Shown: positions 24,765 through 33,899 of the stretch, piece by piece | How the letters are laid out: every line of letters starts with the position of its first letter | Numbering within the stretch: the stretch's first letter is position 1 | Origin: Mesorhizobium sp. J428 | GTDB taxonomy: Bacteria > Pseudomonadota > Alphaproteobacteria > Rhizobiales > Rhizobiaceae | Assembly (NCBI RefSeq): GCF_024699925.1 | Contig: NZ_JAJOMX010000001.1 | Span: forward strand, 5,251,804 to 5,315,803 | Reading direction: 5' to 3' | Length of the DNA stretch: 64,000 nt | Made by a program: the position numbers and the translations under genes | The notes under the pieces: model-generated | Databases searched by the model: none | Told to the model about the DNA's origin: nothing | The model's input: the letters and a program-made list of their open reading frames with translations, nothing else

Positions 24765-25085
24765 ATGCGGACCAACACCGGGTGCGATAGCCTACTCAAC
24801 ACGGCACTCATCGGCTCACTGGCGATAGCGGGTGTGGTCGGGCTTCTGGCGGCGGTGACGCCCTTCATTGATCATGGCAGCGTTGTCTCGTCGCAGACTA
24901 AGCCAGTGACAGTGATCTCCGTCGCCAGCGGAAAAGGAGGCGCTTCATATTTCGTCAGATTCGATGACAGCAGAACGATGGTGCTGCGCGGACCGACTCT
25001 GCCACTCTACCCTGCGGGCAGTTCGATCACGGTCACGATCGACCGGTACGCCGACGGAACGATCACACACACAATACCGAGATAG
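24765..25085 (+). CDS. hypothetical exported or membrane protein, 106 aa
   Basis: Not recognised. One hydrophobic segment (TALIGSLAIAGVVGLLAAVTPFI) and then a small beta-rich domain (KPVTVISVASGKGGASYFVRFDDSRTMVL; SITVTIDRYADGTITHTI). GC content is lower than in its neighbours. Its last 79 bases overlap the 3' end of the aldose epimerase gene on the other strand, which suggests it arrived or expanded at the expense of that gene's native end. Confidence 0.5.
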   Translation: MRTNTGCDSLLNTALIGSLAIAGVVGLLAAVTPFIDHGSVVSSQTKPVTVISVASGKGGASYFVRFDDSRTMVLRGPTLPLYPAGSSITVTIDRYADGTITHTIPR

Positions 25086-26101
25086 TCACGCCAGCCTGAA
25101 CCGGCATCCGTCACATGCCGGTAGCGGTCGCCGGGCCAGAGGATCGCCTGGGGGAAATACGGACGGTTGGGCGAATCCGGCCAGGCCTGCGCCTCTAGGC
25201 AGAACCCTGCCCAAGCCTTGTATTTTCGCCCCTGCAGCCCGGACACCTCGCGCGCGACCTTGTGGCCGGCATAGAATTGCACGCCGGGCTCCGTGGTCCA
25301 CATCTCCATCTCGACGCCGGACGACGAACCTTGCGCCCAGGCCGCCTGTCTCAGCGGGCCGCGGTGGGAGGAGAGGCAGAAATTGTGGTCGTAGATCACC
25401 TGCTCGCCAGCCTTCTCCAGACGAATGGGACGGGAGAGCTGGAAGTCAAAATCGGTGCCTTCGACGGGCTCCACGATACCGGTCGGGATGAGCTCCTTAT
25501 CGACAGGCAGGTAGGCACCGGCATTGATGACCAGGCGATGGTCGAGGATCGAATCCCAGCCGCCATCGTCCAGGTTGAAGTAGGAGTGATTGGTGAGGTT
25601 GCACAGCGTCGGCTGGTCGGTCGTCGCCGACAGTTCGATCGACAGCGTGCCGGGCAGCTTGAGACGGTAGGTGCAGGTGATGTCGAGATTGCCCGGAAAG
25701 CCCATGAACCCGTCGGGGTCGAGCAGCCTCAACGTAATGAAATCGCTGCCGCGCATTTCGAGCGACCAGACGCGCTTGCCGGTGCTTTTCGAGCCGCCAT
25801 GCAGGGTATGCTTGCCGAGGAAGTTCGTGTCGGCCTGAAAGCGCTGGCCATCGATGATGAACTTGCCGTTGGCGATGCGGTTCGCGTAACGACCCGCGAT
25901 CGCGCCGAAATAGGGCGACGAGGCCGGATAGTCGTCAAAGCGGTCGAAGCCCAGCACCAGAGGCGCCGTATGCCCCTCGAGGCGCAGATCCTGCAGGACC
26001 GCGCCCCATTCCATGACGGTGGCGGTCAGCCCGCCACCGGAAATATGGTAGCGATGGATGGTCTCGCCTTCCGCGGTCGTCCCGAAGACCTCGCCTTCCA
26101 T
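25007..26101 (-). CDS. galM: aldose 1-epimerase with extended C-terminus
   Basis: 364 residues. The galactose mutarotase fold has the catalytic His in LTNHSYFNLDD and substrate residues in GKHTLHGGSKSTGKRVW, plus MEMWTTEPGVQFYAGH and NRPYFPQAILWPGDRYRHVT. GalM proteins normally stop soon after the last block; here about 25 further residues (IVCVIVPSAYRSIVTVIEL and on) run into the neighbouring gene on the other strand, so the native stop seems lost. It is the last gene of the AEC - Ldh - dehydrogenase - galM operon, 11 bases after the dehydrogenase stop. Confidence 0.9.
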   Translation of the reverse strand: MEGEVFGTTAEGETIHRYHISGGGLTATVMEWGAVLQDLRLEGHTAPLVLGFDRFDDYPASSPYFGAIAGRYANRIANGKFIIDGQRFQADTNFLGKHTLHGGSKSTGKRVWSLEMRGSDFITLRLLDPDGFMGFPGNLDITCTYRLKLPGTLSIELSATTDQPTLCNLTNHSYFNLDDGGWDSILDHRLVINAGAYLPVDKELIPTGIVEPVEGTDFDFQLSRPIRLEKAGEQVIYDHNFCLSSHRGPLRQAAWAQGSSSGVEMEMWTTEPGVQFYAGHKVAREVSGLQGRKYKAWAGFCLEAQAWPDSPNRPYFPQAILWPGDRYRHVTDAGSGWRDYLGIVCVIVPSAYRSIVTVIELPAG

Positions 26102-26112
26102 CGCTCTGCCCG

Positions 26113-27567
26113 CTACTTCAGGCCGCCGATGCAGACATACTTGGTATCGAGATAGTCCTCGATGCCCTGGTGCCCGCCTTCCTTGCCGAGGCCGGATTCC
26201 TTGACGCCACCGAACGGCGCCTCGACCGTGGTGATCAGGCCTTCGTTGATGCCGACCATGCCGTATTTCAGCCCCTCCATCACGCGGAAGGCGCGGTTAA
26301 GCGAGCCTGTATAGGCGTAGGAAGCAAGGCCGAACTGGGTGTCGTTCGCCAGTTGGATCGCCTCCTCCTCGGTCTTGAAACGGAAAACGGGAGCCAGCGG
26401 GCCGAAGATCTCTTCCTTCATGAACATCATGTCGGGCTTCGCCTCGGCGATCACCGTCGGCTGGAAGAAAGAGCCGCCGAGCTCGTGGCGCTTGCCGCCG
26501 GCCACGACCTTGCCGCCCTTGGCGGTCGCATCCTGAATGAACTCCTCGACCTTCTCGACCGCCTTCTCGTCGATCAACGGTCCCTGCTGCGTGCCCGCGT
26601 CGAGCCCGTTGCCGACCTTGAGCTTGTTCGAGGCTGCCGCCAGCTTCTCGACAAAGGCGTCGTAGACGCCCCCCTGCACGAAGAAGCGGTTGGTGCAGAC
26701 GCAGGTCTGACCCGAATTGCGATACTTGGCGACCATCGCACCTTCCACGGCGCGATCGATGTCCGCATCGTCGAAAACAAGGAATGGCGCGTTGCCGCCG
26801 AGTTCCATCGACACTTTCTTCACGGTGGAGGCGCACTTCTCCATCAGGATCTTGCCGACCTCTGTCGAGCCGGTGAAGGTCAGCTTGCGCACCAGCGGGT
26901 TGGCGCAGATCTCGTCGCCGATCTCGCTGGCCGAGCCGGTCACAATGTTGACCACGCCCTTGGGGAAGCCGGCCTCCTCGCAGAGCGCGCCCCAGGCCAA
27001 GCCGGAATAGGGCGTCTGCGAGGCGGGCTTCACGACGACGGTGCAGCCGGCGGCGAGCGCCGGGCCGATCTTGCGCGCGAGCATGGAGGACGGGAAGTTC
27101 CAAGGTGTGATGGCCGCGACCACGCCCACCGGCTCCTTGGTCACCAGGATGCGGCGCTCCGCCCATGGGCTCGGCACCGTGTCGCCATAGGTGCGACGGC
27201 CTTCCTCGGCGAACCACAGGATGTAGGCGGCCGAGATGGCCATCTCGCCTTTGGCCTCGGTAAGCGACTTGCCCTGCTCCATCGTCAGCAGTTCGGCCAG
27301 CGCGTCCTGGTTCTCCAGGATCAGGTCGTGCAGCTTGCGCAGGAGTTTGGACCGGTCGTTGGCGGTCGTCTTCCTCCAGCTCTCGAAGGCGGTCTGCGCC
27401 GCCTCGATGGCACGGCGCGTCTCGGCCTTGCCGGATTTCGGCACAGTGCCGATCTTCAGCGTCGTCGCAGGATTGGTGACGTCGATGGTGGCTCCTGAAT
27501 CCGCCTGGATCCATTCGCCGCCGATCAGATTGGCCTGGCGCATGTAGTGGCTGGTCTTCTGGAGCAT
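26113..27567 (-). CDS. gabD: NAD(P)-dependent semialdehyde dehydrogenase (succinate- or alpha-ketoglutarate-semialdehyde type)
   Basis: 484 residues, standard ALDH length. ITPWNFPSSMLARKIGPALAAGCTVVVKP is the cofactor block, SMELGGNAPFLVFDDAD holds the general-base Glu, and NSGQTCVCTNRFFVQ holds the catalytic Cys. It is very like GabD, but the operon (Ldh-family dehydrogenase, aldose epimerase) would suit alpha-ketoglutarate semialdehyde from sugar acids equally well. AGGAGG before MLQKTSHY sets the start. Confidence 0.85.
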   Translation of the reverse strand: MLQKTSHYMRQANLIGGEWIQADSGATIDVTNPATTLKIGTVPKSGKAETRRAIEAAQTAFESWRKTTANDRSKLLRKLHDLILENQDALAELLTMEQGKSLTEAKGEMAISAAYILWFAEEGRRTYGDTVPSPWAERRILVTKEPVGVVAAITPWNFPSSMLARKIGPALAAGCTVVVKPASQTPYSGLAWGALCEEAGFPKGVVNIVTGSASEIGDEICANPLVRKLTFTGSTEVGKILMEKCASTVKKVSMELGGNAPFLVFDDADIDRAVEGAMVAKYRNSGQTCVCTNRFFVQGGVYDAFVEKLAAASNKLKVGNGLDAGTQQGPLIDEKAVEKVEEFIQDATAKGGKVVAGGKRHELGGSFFQPTVIAEAKPDMMFMKEEIFGPLAPVFRFKTEEEAIQLANDTQFGLASYAYTGSLNRAFRVMEGLKYGMVGINEGLITTVEAPFGGVKESGLGKEGGHQGIEDYLDTKYVCIGGLK

Positions 27568-27589
27568 TTCGTGGCCTCCTGCCGCCGTT

Positions 27590-28597
27590 TCAAAGGGCAG
27601 CAATCTGTTTGATTTCGTTCAGCAATACGCTGTCGACGGCAATACCGTCGCGCCTTAGCCGCGCACGCATCTCATGGCGTCTCGCCCCAGGCACGCGCGC
27701 GCCGTCGACCTGCATGATGGCCTCGGCCATCTCCGCAAACCGGCTCAAGGCTCTTACCCCACCGAAGGCTTGAGGATCAATCGCAATGATCGTCTGCCCG
27801 CTGCCCGGAGGGCCGCCCTCGGCGTCGAAGAAGGAAGTCTGCTCGTAGGCATAGTTGGCGCCCGTGAGCCCCGCAGCAAGCAGTTCCACCATCAGGGCGA
27901 GCGCAGTGCCCTTGGCGTCGCCGACCGGCACCATGGTGCCGGCCATGGCCGCAGACGCGTCGGTCGTCGGCCTGCCGTCCCGGTCGAGCGCCCAGCCTTC
28001 CGGGATCGGTTCCCCCTTCTGTTCGGCGGCCATGATCTTGCCGCGCGCGACCTTGGACAGGGACAGATCGATCACGATCGGAAAAGTGCCCTCCACCGGG
28101 CAGGCGAACGCGATCGGGTTCGTTCCGTAGAGTGGCGTGCGGCCGCCCCACGGCGATATGCTGGCCGGGGCGTTGGCGAGCATCAGCGCGATGAGGCCGG
28201 CATCGGCGAGCGCTTCGACGACTAGTCCCGTGACACCTGCGTGATGAGAGCGGACGATGCCGGCGGCCGCGATGCCTTGCATCCTGGCCATGTCCCGGAG
28301 TTCGCGCCCGGCAAGATCGAATGCCGGATAGGCAAAGCCGGTCCCGGCATCGACATGGACCGCCGAAGGCCTGGTCCGGATCAGCTTCGGTACGGCGTGG
28401 CCATCGACCTTGCCGGCGCGTGCCTGCGCGGCATAGGCGGCAACGCGGCGCAGGCCATGACCGACCTGCCCCACCAGTTCGGCACCGACGAGCGCATCCG
28501 CGACCAGACCGGCGTTCTCGATCGAGGTGTCGGATGCGGTCAGCGCCGCTGCGACGAGCGCGTGCGCGACGTCAACCGGAACGATTTCCTGGGTCAC
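27590..28597 (-). CDS. Ldh family (malate/L-lactate/2,3-diketogulonate-type) NAD(P) oxidoreductase
   Basis: 335 residues. Family signatures: DALVGAELVGQVGHGLRRVAAYA, the catalytic His in VRSHHAGVTGLVVEALADAGLIALMLANAPASISPWGG, and PIAFACPVEGTFPIVIDLSLSKVARGKI. Members reduce 2-oxo acids (diketogulonate, ureidoglycolate, lactate, piperideine-2-carboxylate); the substrate cannot be fixed from sequence. The start is a GTG at 28597 with GGAGA upstream. It lies between the AEC transporter and the semialdehyde dehydrogenase in one operon. Confidence 0.88.
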   Translation of the reverse strand: MTQEIVPVDVAHALVAAALTASDTSIENAGLVADALVGAELVGQVGHGLRRVAAYAAQARAGKVDGHAVPKLIRTRPSAVHVDAGTGFAYPAFDLAGRELRDMARMQGIAAAGIVRSHHAGVTGLVVEALADAGLIALMLANAPASISPWGGRTPLYGTNPIAFACPVEGTFPIVIDLSLSKVARGKIMAAEQKGEPIPEGWALDRDGRPTTDASAAMAGTMVPVGDAKGTALALMVELLAAGLTGANYAYEQTSFFDAEGGPPGSGQTIIAIDPQAFGGVRALSRFAEMAEAIMQVDGARVPGARRHEMRARLRRDGIAVDSVLLNEIKQIAAL

Positions 28598-28635
28598 GAA
28601 AGGGATCTCCGTTTCTGCGCGGTCAAGGTTGCGTC

Positions 28636-29586
28636 CTAACCGAACACGGCTTGAGCTATCGCAAGCCACATCGTCGTCGTGACGACCGCCATCGCAGTGC
28701 CGATCGTCATGCCGTTGGACGCAAGCGCCTGGCCGGTACCGAACTGGGTGGCGATGAGGTAGGAATTGACGCCGGCCGGCAGCGACGCCGCCGCGACCGC
28801 GACCTTGGCCGTTAGCGGCGGCAGGCCGAAAAGCCAGGCACTACCGAGCACCAGCGCCGGCATCAGGAACAGCTTGATCAGCGCGAGCGCCGTTCCTGCC
28901 TTTACATTGCGGGCGATGCCGTATTTGCGCAGGCTCAGGCCCAGCGCGAACAGGGCGACCGGAGCGGCGACGTCGGCGATCGCGTCCACCAGCCTGTTTG
29001 CGAGGCCAGGCAGTTCAAGGCCCGATATCCGGATCAGCAGCCCGGCAAGGATGCCGATGATCAGCGGGTTCGTGAACATCCGCCTGAGAAACGCGCGCAC
29101 GAGCAGACCAAGCCTGAACTTCTCGCCGTCCTCGCGCCCCACGATCTCGAACAACAGAATGGACGCGGCGATCATGACCGGGAGATGGACCGAGAGCAGC
29201 AGCGATAGTGTCTCAAACCCTTCCTGGCCGTAGACGCCAAGCATGAAAGGGATGCCGAGCAAAGCGATGTTCGAGAAGGCGGCGGTGACGCCGCCGACCA
29301 CCCCTGCCCTGGCGTCGCGTCCAAAGCCTTTGACGATGAGGATCTGTCCAGCGGCCCAGGTGACGACGGCGCCCGCAAAATAGGCGCCCCAGAAGGCCCA
29401 AGGGGCAGCGCCATGGAAATCTGCCCCCAGCATGGTGCGGAACAAGAGCAGCGGCAGCGCCACGCTAACGGCGAACTCGGCCACGGCGTCTCCGACCTCG
29501 ACCTTCAGATAGTTCGTCACGCCGGCCAGATAGCCGGCCGCGACGAGGCCAAAGACGAACAGGACGGTTTCCACGACGGAAGACAT
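28636..29586 (-). CDS. AEC family transporter
   Basis: 316 residues and about ten membrane segments in the auxin-efflux-carrier/BASS-like fold: VALPLLLFRTMLGADF, GVTAAFSNIALLGIPFMLGVYG (the broken helix with the conserved Asn), NPLIIGILAGLLIRISGLELP and LPAGVNSYLIATQFG. Bacterial AEC proteins such as MdcF and MleP move organic acids. First gene of a four-gene operon, so its cargo is probably the acid handled by the Ldh-family enzyme. Confidence 0.9.
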   Translation of the reverse strand: MSSVVETVLFVFGLVAAGYLAGVTNYLKVEVGDAVAEFAVSVALPLLLFRTMLGADFHGAAPWAFWGAYFAGAVVTWAAGQILIVKGFGRDARAGVVGGVTAAFSNIALLGIPFMLGVYGQEGFETLSLLLSVHLPVMIAASILLFEIVGREDGEKFRLGLLVRAFLRRMFTNPLIIGILAGLLIRISGLELPGLANRLVDAIADVAAPVALFALGLSLRKYGIARNVKAGTALALIKLFLMPALVLGSAWLFGLPPLTAKVAVAAASLPAGVNSYLIATQFGTGQALASNGMTIGTAMAVVTTTMWLAIAQAVFG

Positions 29587-29740
29587 GACGCGGGTTTAGG
29601 CGAGCCGCCCGCCGGGTGCAATCGGCGCAAGCCGGCCGCCTCAGCTGGTCCAGCGGGCCGGACGCCTGCCGGCCGGTAAGCCGATTGTCTTTGATTCCGG
29701 CCGTCCGACCCTATATCGATGCGGACCGACAGGGGTTTGC

Positions 29741-30292
29741 ATGCTGAGATGTCTGATACTTGCGCTGGCTCTGTTCGCAGCGACCGCGGCTGGCGCGACG
29801 GAAGCGGGGTGGGCGCTTCTGCGGGAGGGAGGGCATGTAGTGCTGCTGCGCCATGCCTTCGCGCCCGGCTCCGGTGAGCCGGCCAACTTCGACATCGAGA
29901 AGTGCAACACCCAGCGCAATCTTTCCGATTCCGGGCGGCAGCAGGCGCGCAAGCTCGGCGCGCTCTTCGCAGCACGGGCCGCTCCCGTCGAGCGCGTGCT
30001 GACCAGTCGCTGGTGCCGCACCAAGGAAACGGCGCGACTGGCCTTCGGCACGGACGATGTCGAGGAATTCGACGCTCTCGACCCGTTCGCCCCGGATTCT
30101 CCCGAAAAGGACGCCCAGTCGAGGGAGGTTCTCGACGAAATCCGCGCCGGGAGCGGCTCCGGCAACATGGTGATGGTCACCCACCTGGAGAACATCGCGG
30201 CGCTGACGGGAGAAAACGCACGCGAGGGCGAGGCCGTCATCGTCCAGTTGCGTGACGAAGGCCTGCACGTCCTCGGCCGCATCCGGTTCTGA
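29741..30292 (+). CDS. histidine phosphatase superfamily protein, secreted
   Basis: 183 residues with a signal peptide (MLRCLILALALFAATAAGATEA). The phosphohistidine motif appears as VLLRHAFAPG, the second Arg in TSRWCRTKETARLAFG, and the second His in MVMVTHLENIAAL. Branch-1-type small periplasmic members exist in many Hyphomicrobiales, of unknown substrate. It converges on the PfkB kinase gene at 30303. Confidence 0.85.
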   Translation: MLRCLILALALFAATAAGATEAGWALLREGGHVVLLRHAFAPGSGEPANFDIEKCNTQRNLSDSGRQQARKLGALFAARAAPVERVLTSRWCRTKETARLAFGTDDVEEFDALDPFAPDSPEKDAQSREVLDEIRAGSGSGNMVMVTHLENIAALTGENAREGEAVIVQLRDEGLHVLGRIRF

Positions 30293-30302
30293 GCCGCCTT
30301 GG

Positions 30303-31193
30303 TCAGTTCGACAGGAATGCGTCCACGTCCGTCCGCCTCGGATAGCTGGCGCGGCCTCCACTGCCGGCACATTTGAGCGCCGCGGCGGCATTGGCATAAC
30401 GGATCGCCGCCTCTTCGCTTTCGCCCTCGGCAAGCTTCAGCGTAAAGGCGCCGTGCCACACATCGCCCGCACCAAGCGTCTCCACCGCGGTTACGGCAAC
30501 AGCCGGGACGCTGCGCACGTCGTCTCCGTCTAACCACAAGACGCCCTTCGCGCCGTCCGTTACGCAAACCCAAGCGCCTGTGGTACGCGCCGCCTCGCGC
30601 AATCCCTTCGCAAGGTCGGAATGACCCGCATAGTCGCGCAAACCTTGCGCAGAGAAGGCGATGTGCGAGGCGAGCATCAGCGCGCCCTCCGCGAGCGCGA
30701 TCGGTGCTTCGGCGTCCAGCACGCCCGGCACGCCGCGCTCCCTCGCCCGGCCGAGCACCGCGGCGCCGCATTGCGGCCAGCGCGTGTCCGACAGTGCAGC
30801 GTCAAATTGGCCGAGATCCGCAACCGCCAGCCACTCCGCCCCAAAGGAAATGTCCATGTCGCGATAATTGACGATCTGTCGCTCGCCCGCCGCGTCGATG
30901 AAGACCGCCGAGAAAGACGATTTCCGCCCGGCGAAGCGGCGGACCAGCGCGCAGTCGACCCCCTCGACTTCCAGCCCAGACACGATCATGTCCGCGACGG
31001 CGTCGTCGCCCAGGCGCGCGGCAAGGCGGGCCCGGCCGCCGAGCCGCGAGATCGCGACGGCGGCATTGGCCGCGTTGCCGCCGCCGGTCATCCAGGCGTC
31101 CTTTGCCCGGTATTTTTCGGCGCGGCGCGGCATCTCGTCGAGTTGGTAGACGAAATCGATGACCGCGACGCCCGCGCACAGGATGGTCGTCAT
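30303..31193 (-). CDS. PfkB family carbohydrate kinase
   Basis: 296 residues. GVAVIDFVYQLDEMPRRAEKYRA and TGGGNAANAAVAISRLGGRARLAARLGDD form the substrate and lid region; VETLGAGDVWHGAFTLKLAEG has the catalytic GAGD. It belongs to the ribokinase/fructokinase branch and is clearly different from the KdgK-like kinase at 23827. The substrate is unknown. It is divergent from the metallophosphoesterase. Confidence 0.88.
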   Translation of the reverse strand: MTTILCAGVAVIDFVYQLDEMPRRAEKYRAKDAWMTGGGNAANAAVAISRLGGRARLAARLGDDAVADMIVSGLEVEGVDCALVRRFAGRKSSFSAVFIDAAGERQIVNYRDMDISFGAEWLAVADLGQFDAALSDTRWPQCGAAVLGRARERGVPGVLDAEAPIALAEGALMLASHIAFSAQGLRDYAGHSDLAKGLREAARTTGAWVCVTDGAKGVLWLDGDDVRSVPAVAVTAVETLGAGDVWHGAFTLKLAEGESEEAAIRYANAAAALKCAGSGGRASYPRRTDVDAFLSN

Positions 31194-31360
31194 AGAAAGC
31201 CGCCAGCGTGATCGTCCGCGGTGTCGCGGACAGGGCCAGCCTATCCTCTTTGGCGCCGGCCGGCGAAGCGATTTCTGGAGCCTCCCGCTGCGGAACAAGG
31301 CCGGCGGGTTCCGCTGTCGCCCGTGCTCGGATAAGAGGCAAGGGCAAGGGGCAACCGGAC

Positions 31361-32194
31361 ATGAAACTCGTTCACATCTCCGACATCCACATCAATGCCG
31401 ACCCGATCGCGGGACAGAATTCGGTCGCCGCCTTCGAAGCCTGCCTTGCCCACGTGGAGAAGCGGCATGCCGATGCCGACGCGGTCGTGATCTCCGGGGA
31501 CCTCACCCATCACGGCAAGCGCGAGGCTTATCTGAAGCTCCGCGAGATCCTTGCCGCGTCTCCGATCGAGCCGATTCTTATGATCGGCAATCACGACCAC
31601 CGGGAGACCTTCAAGGAGATATTCTCCGACGCGCCGGTGGACGCGGATGGCTATATCCAGCACGTCCGCGAGATCGGCGGCCATCGTCTGATCTTCCTCG
31701 ACACGAACCTTGCCGGCAATCACAGCGGCCGCCTCGGGCCGAAACGCCTCGCATGGCTGTCGGCCCAGCTCGAGGAATCTCAGCGCGAGCGCAAGCCGGC
31801 GCTCGTGTTCCTGCACCATCACCCGGTGCAGATCGGCGTGCTCGCGACCGATATCCTCGCGCTGGTCCAGAAGAAGGAGTTCGCCGCGATCCTGAGCCGC
31901 CACCGCGACACGATCCGCCACGTCTTCTTTGGTCACTGCCATATGTCGCTGTCCGGCTCGATCGAGCGCGTCCCCTTTTCCGCGCCGCGTTCCACCAGCC
32001 ATCCGGGCTGGCCGGAATTCGAGGGACGCCTCGCCTACGGGCATGGTCCGATCGAGCCGAGCTACAACCTCGCCTTGATCGACGACACGTCCGTCGTGAT
32101 CCATACGATCGAGTATCGGCTGGACGACCGGATCGAATGGGAACCGCTCACCGGCGGAGAGGCCGGAACCGTCACGGTGCCGCCGGGACCATAA
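31361..32194 (+). CDS. metallophosphoesterase, CpdA-like cyclic nucleotide phosphodiesterase fold
   Basis: 277 residues. The class III phosphodiesterase motifs are in order: HISDIHINAD (D-x-H), VVISGDLTHHG (G-D), MIGNHDHRETF (G-N-H-D/E), FLHHHPVQIG and FFGHCHMSLSGSI (G-H-x-H). Such two-metal enzymes act on cAMP (CpdA), glycerophosphodiesters or other esters. AAGGGGCAACCGGAC precedes the ATG. It lies just upstream of the lipid A operon but is probably separate. Confidence 0.88.
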   Translation: MKLVHISDIHINADPIAGQNSVAAFEACLAHVEKRHADADAVVISGDLTHHGKREAYLKLREILAASPIEPILMIGNHDHRETFKEIFSDAPVDADGYIQHVREIGGHRLIFLDTNLAGNHSGRLGPKRLAWLSAQLEESQRERKPALVFLHHHPVQIGVLATDILALVQKKEFAAILSRHRDTIRHVFFGHCHMSLSGSIERVPFSAPRSTSHPGWPEFEGRLAYGHGPIEPSYNLALIDDTSVVIHTIEYRLDDRIEWEPLTGGEAGTVTVPPGP

Positions 32195-32390
32195 CGAGGC
32201 GGGCCAGTACAGCTGCACCGTGCCTGACTAAAGGCCAGAGGGGTTCGCGACGCCTGCTCCAGCAACCATTTCCGACACGCACAGGCTCCCGCGCACCCCA
32301 GGCGCGGCGATTTCACCCTTCCACTTTCGGGCGAAAACGACTAGAGCCTGCAAAGCTATCGCCAACGATTGACCGCAAGGGAAGTACAGC

Positions 32391-32675
32391 TTGACGACGA
32401 CATTCGAAAAGGTCGCGGACCTGATCGCGGAAACGACCGAGATCGATCGCGACAAGATTACGCCGGAGAGCCACACGATCGACGATCTCGGCATCGACAG
32501 CCTCGATTTCCTCGACACGGTCTTTGCGATCGACAAGGAATTCGGGATCAAGATTCCGCTCGAGAAGTGGACGCAGGACGTGAACGAAGGCCGCGTGTCG
32601 ACGGAAGAATACTTCGTTCTCAAGAATCTGTGCGCGAAGATCGACGCCCTGGTGGCAGCCAAGAAGGCGGCCTGA
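32391..32675 (+). CDS. acpXL: acyl carrier protein AcpXL for the very-long-chain fatty acid of lipid A
   Basis: 94 residues. The phosphopantetheine Ser lies in [17 protein letters not shown]. The length and the C-terminal block ([31 protein letters not shown]) match AcpXL rather than the general AcpP. It carries the growing 27-hydroxyoctacosanoyl-type chain. The start is a TTG at 32391 with AGGGAAG upstream. First gene of the VLCFA operon; the next gene begins 49 bases on, and no fabZXL intervenes. Confidence 0.95.
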   Translation: MTTTFEKVADLIAETTEIDRDKITPESHTIDDLGIDSLDFLDTVFAIDKEFGIKIPLEKWTQDVNEGRVSTEEYFVLKNLCAKIDALVAAKKAA

Positions 32676-32724
32676 TCTCGCAAAGCTTGACGGTGCCGCA
32701 TTCATTGCCGCACATGAGCGCACA

Positions 32725-33894
32725 ATGAGCGCTCGCGACGTCGTCATCACTGGCATAGGCCTGGTTTCCTGCCTCGGCGAAGGCGCCGAGGTCCACTGGA
32801 AGGCCTTCGAGACCCCTTCCCTGCCGCCGCCGACCGATTCGGAGCGATTCGCTCCGTATACGGTGCATGCTCTCCCGGAAATCGACTGGACGTCGCAGAT
32901 CCCCAAGAAGGGCGACCAGCGGCAGATGGAGCTCTGGCAGCGGCTCGGCGTCTACGCGGCCGGACTGGCGCTCGACGATGCAGGCCTCAAGTCCAACGAA
33001 GCGCTGTGCACGACGATGGACATGATCGTAGCCGCCGGCAGCGGCGAACGCGACAAGGAAGTCGACGAGAACATCCTCGAGGCCACGCTAACGCGAAACG
33101 ACGCAGAGGCGCTGATCAACGAGAAGCTGACCAACGATCTGAGGCCGACGCTCTTTCTCGCCCAGCTGTCGAACCTGCTCGCTGGCAACATTTCGATTGT
33201 CCACAAGATCACCGGCTCATCCCGCACTTTCATGGGAGAGGAAGGCGCCGGTGTATCGGCCTTGCAGACCGCGGTTGCCCGGCTTGCATCGGGCCAGTCG
33301 ACGCACACGCTCGTCGGAGGAGCGTTCCAGACCGAGCACCCCGACAAGCTGCTCGCTTACGAATTGGGCGGATATCTTCACCGTGGCAAATGGCAGCCGC
33401 TATGGGACCGGCATGCCGAGGGCGGCGGCGTGATCACGGGCTCCGGCGGAGCATTTCTGGTGCTGGAAACGCGCGAGCATGCGCAGGCGCGCGGCGCCCG
33501 CATCTACGCAGTCGTGGACAAAGTCGCCTCGTCGCTTTCGTCCCGCGCCAAAGGAAAGCTGGCGCAGGACATCGCGGCCATCGTGGAGGCGCTTGGCGCA
33601 GAGCCCGGCCGCCTGATCATTTCGGGCGCTTCCGGCGCCCCAGGGCCGACACGGACCGAGCGGCAGGCGCTGGCGGCCCACGTGCTGCGCGGCTTCTCCG
33701 CCTTGACCGGTCACCTCAAGGAGGCCCAGCTCCCGTTCGCCGTTGCGCTTGCGGCGCTGTCGCTCTTCAACGGCCACGCCCCCGGAACGATGTCCGACAC
33801 CGAGACCCCATATGACGTAGCGCCGGATACCGTGCTCGCCACGGCGATCGGCCATCATCGCGGGGAAGGTGCGGCCCTCCTACGAAAGGCTTGA
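32725..33894 (+). CDS. fabF2XL: beta-ketoacyl-ACP synthase-like protein FabF2XL, active-site Cys missing
   Basis: 389 residues with a ketosynthase fold (DVVITGIGLVSCLGEG at the start; GGGVITGSGGAFLVLETREHA in the middle). Where KAS II enzymes have the S-T-A-C-A-S nucleophile, this protein reads TGSSRTFMGEEGAGVSA, with no Cys. The first His motif (N-A-H-G-T) is replaced by GASGAPGPT; the later ALTGHLKEAQLP His block remains. It therefore looks like a chain-length-factor-type partner of the next gene. The stop is five bases before the FabF1XL start. Confidence 0.9.
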   Translation: MSARDVVITGIGLVSCLGEGAEVHWKAFETPSLPPPTDSERFAPYTVHALPEIDWTSQIPKKGDQRQMELWQRLGVYAAGLALDDAGLKSNEALCTTMDMIVAAGSGERDKEVDENILEATLTRNDAEALINEKLTNDLRPTLFLAQLSNLLAGNISIVHKITGSSRTFMGEEGAGVSALQTAVARLASGQSTHTLVGGAFQTEHPDKLLAYELGGYLHRGKWQPLWDRHAEGGGVITGSGGAFLVLETREHAQARGARIYAVVDKVASSLSSRAKGKLAQDIAAIVEALGAEPGRLIISGASGAPGPTRTERQALAAHVLRGFSALTGHLKEAQLPFAVALAALSLFNGHAPGTMSDTETPYDVAPDTVLATAIGHHRGEGAALLRKA

Positions 33895-33899
33895 GGACC

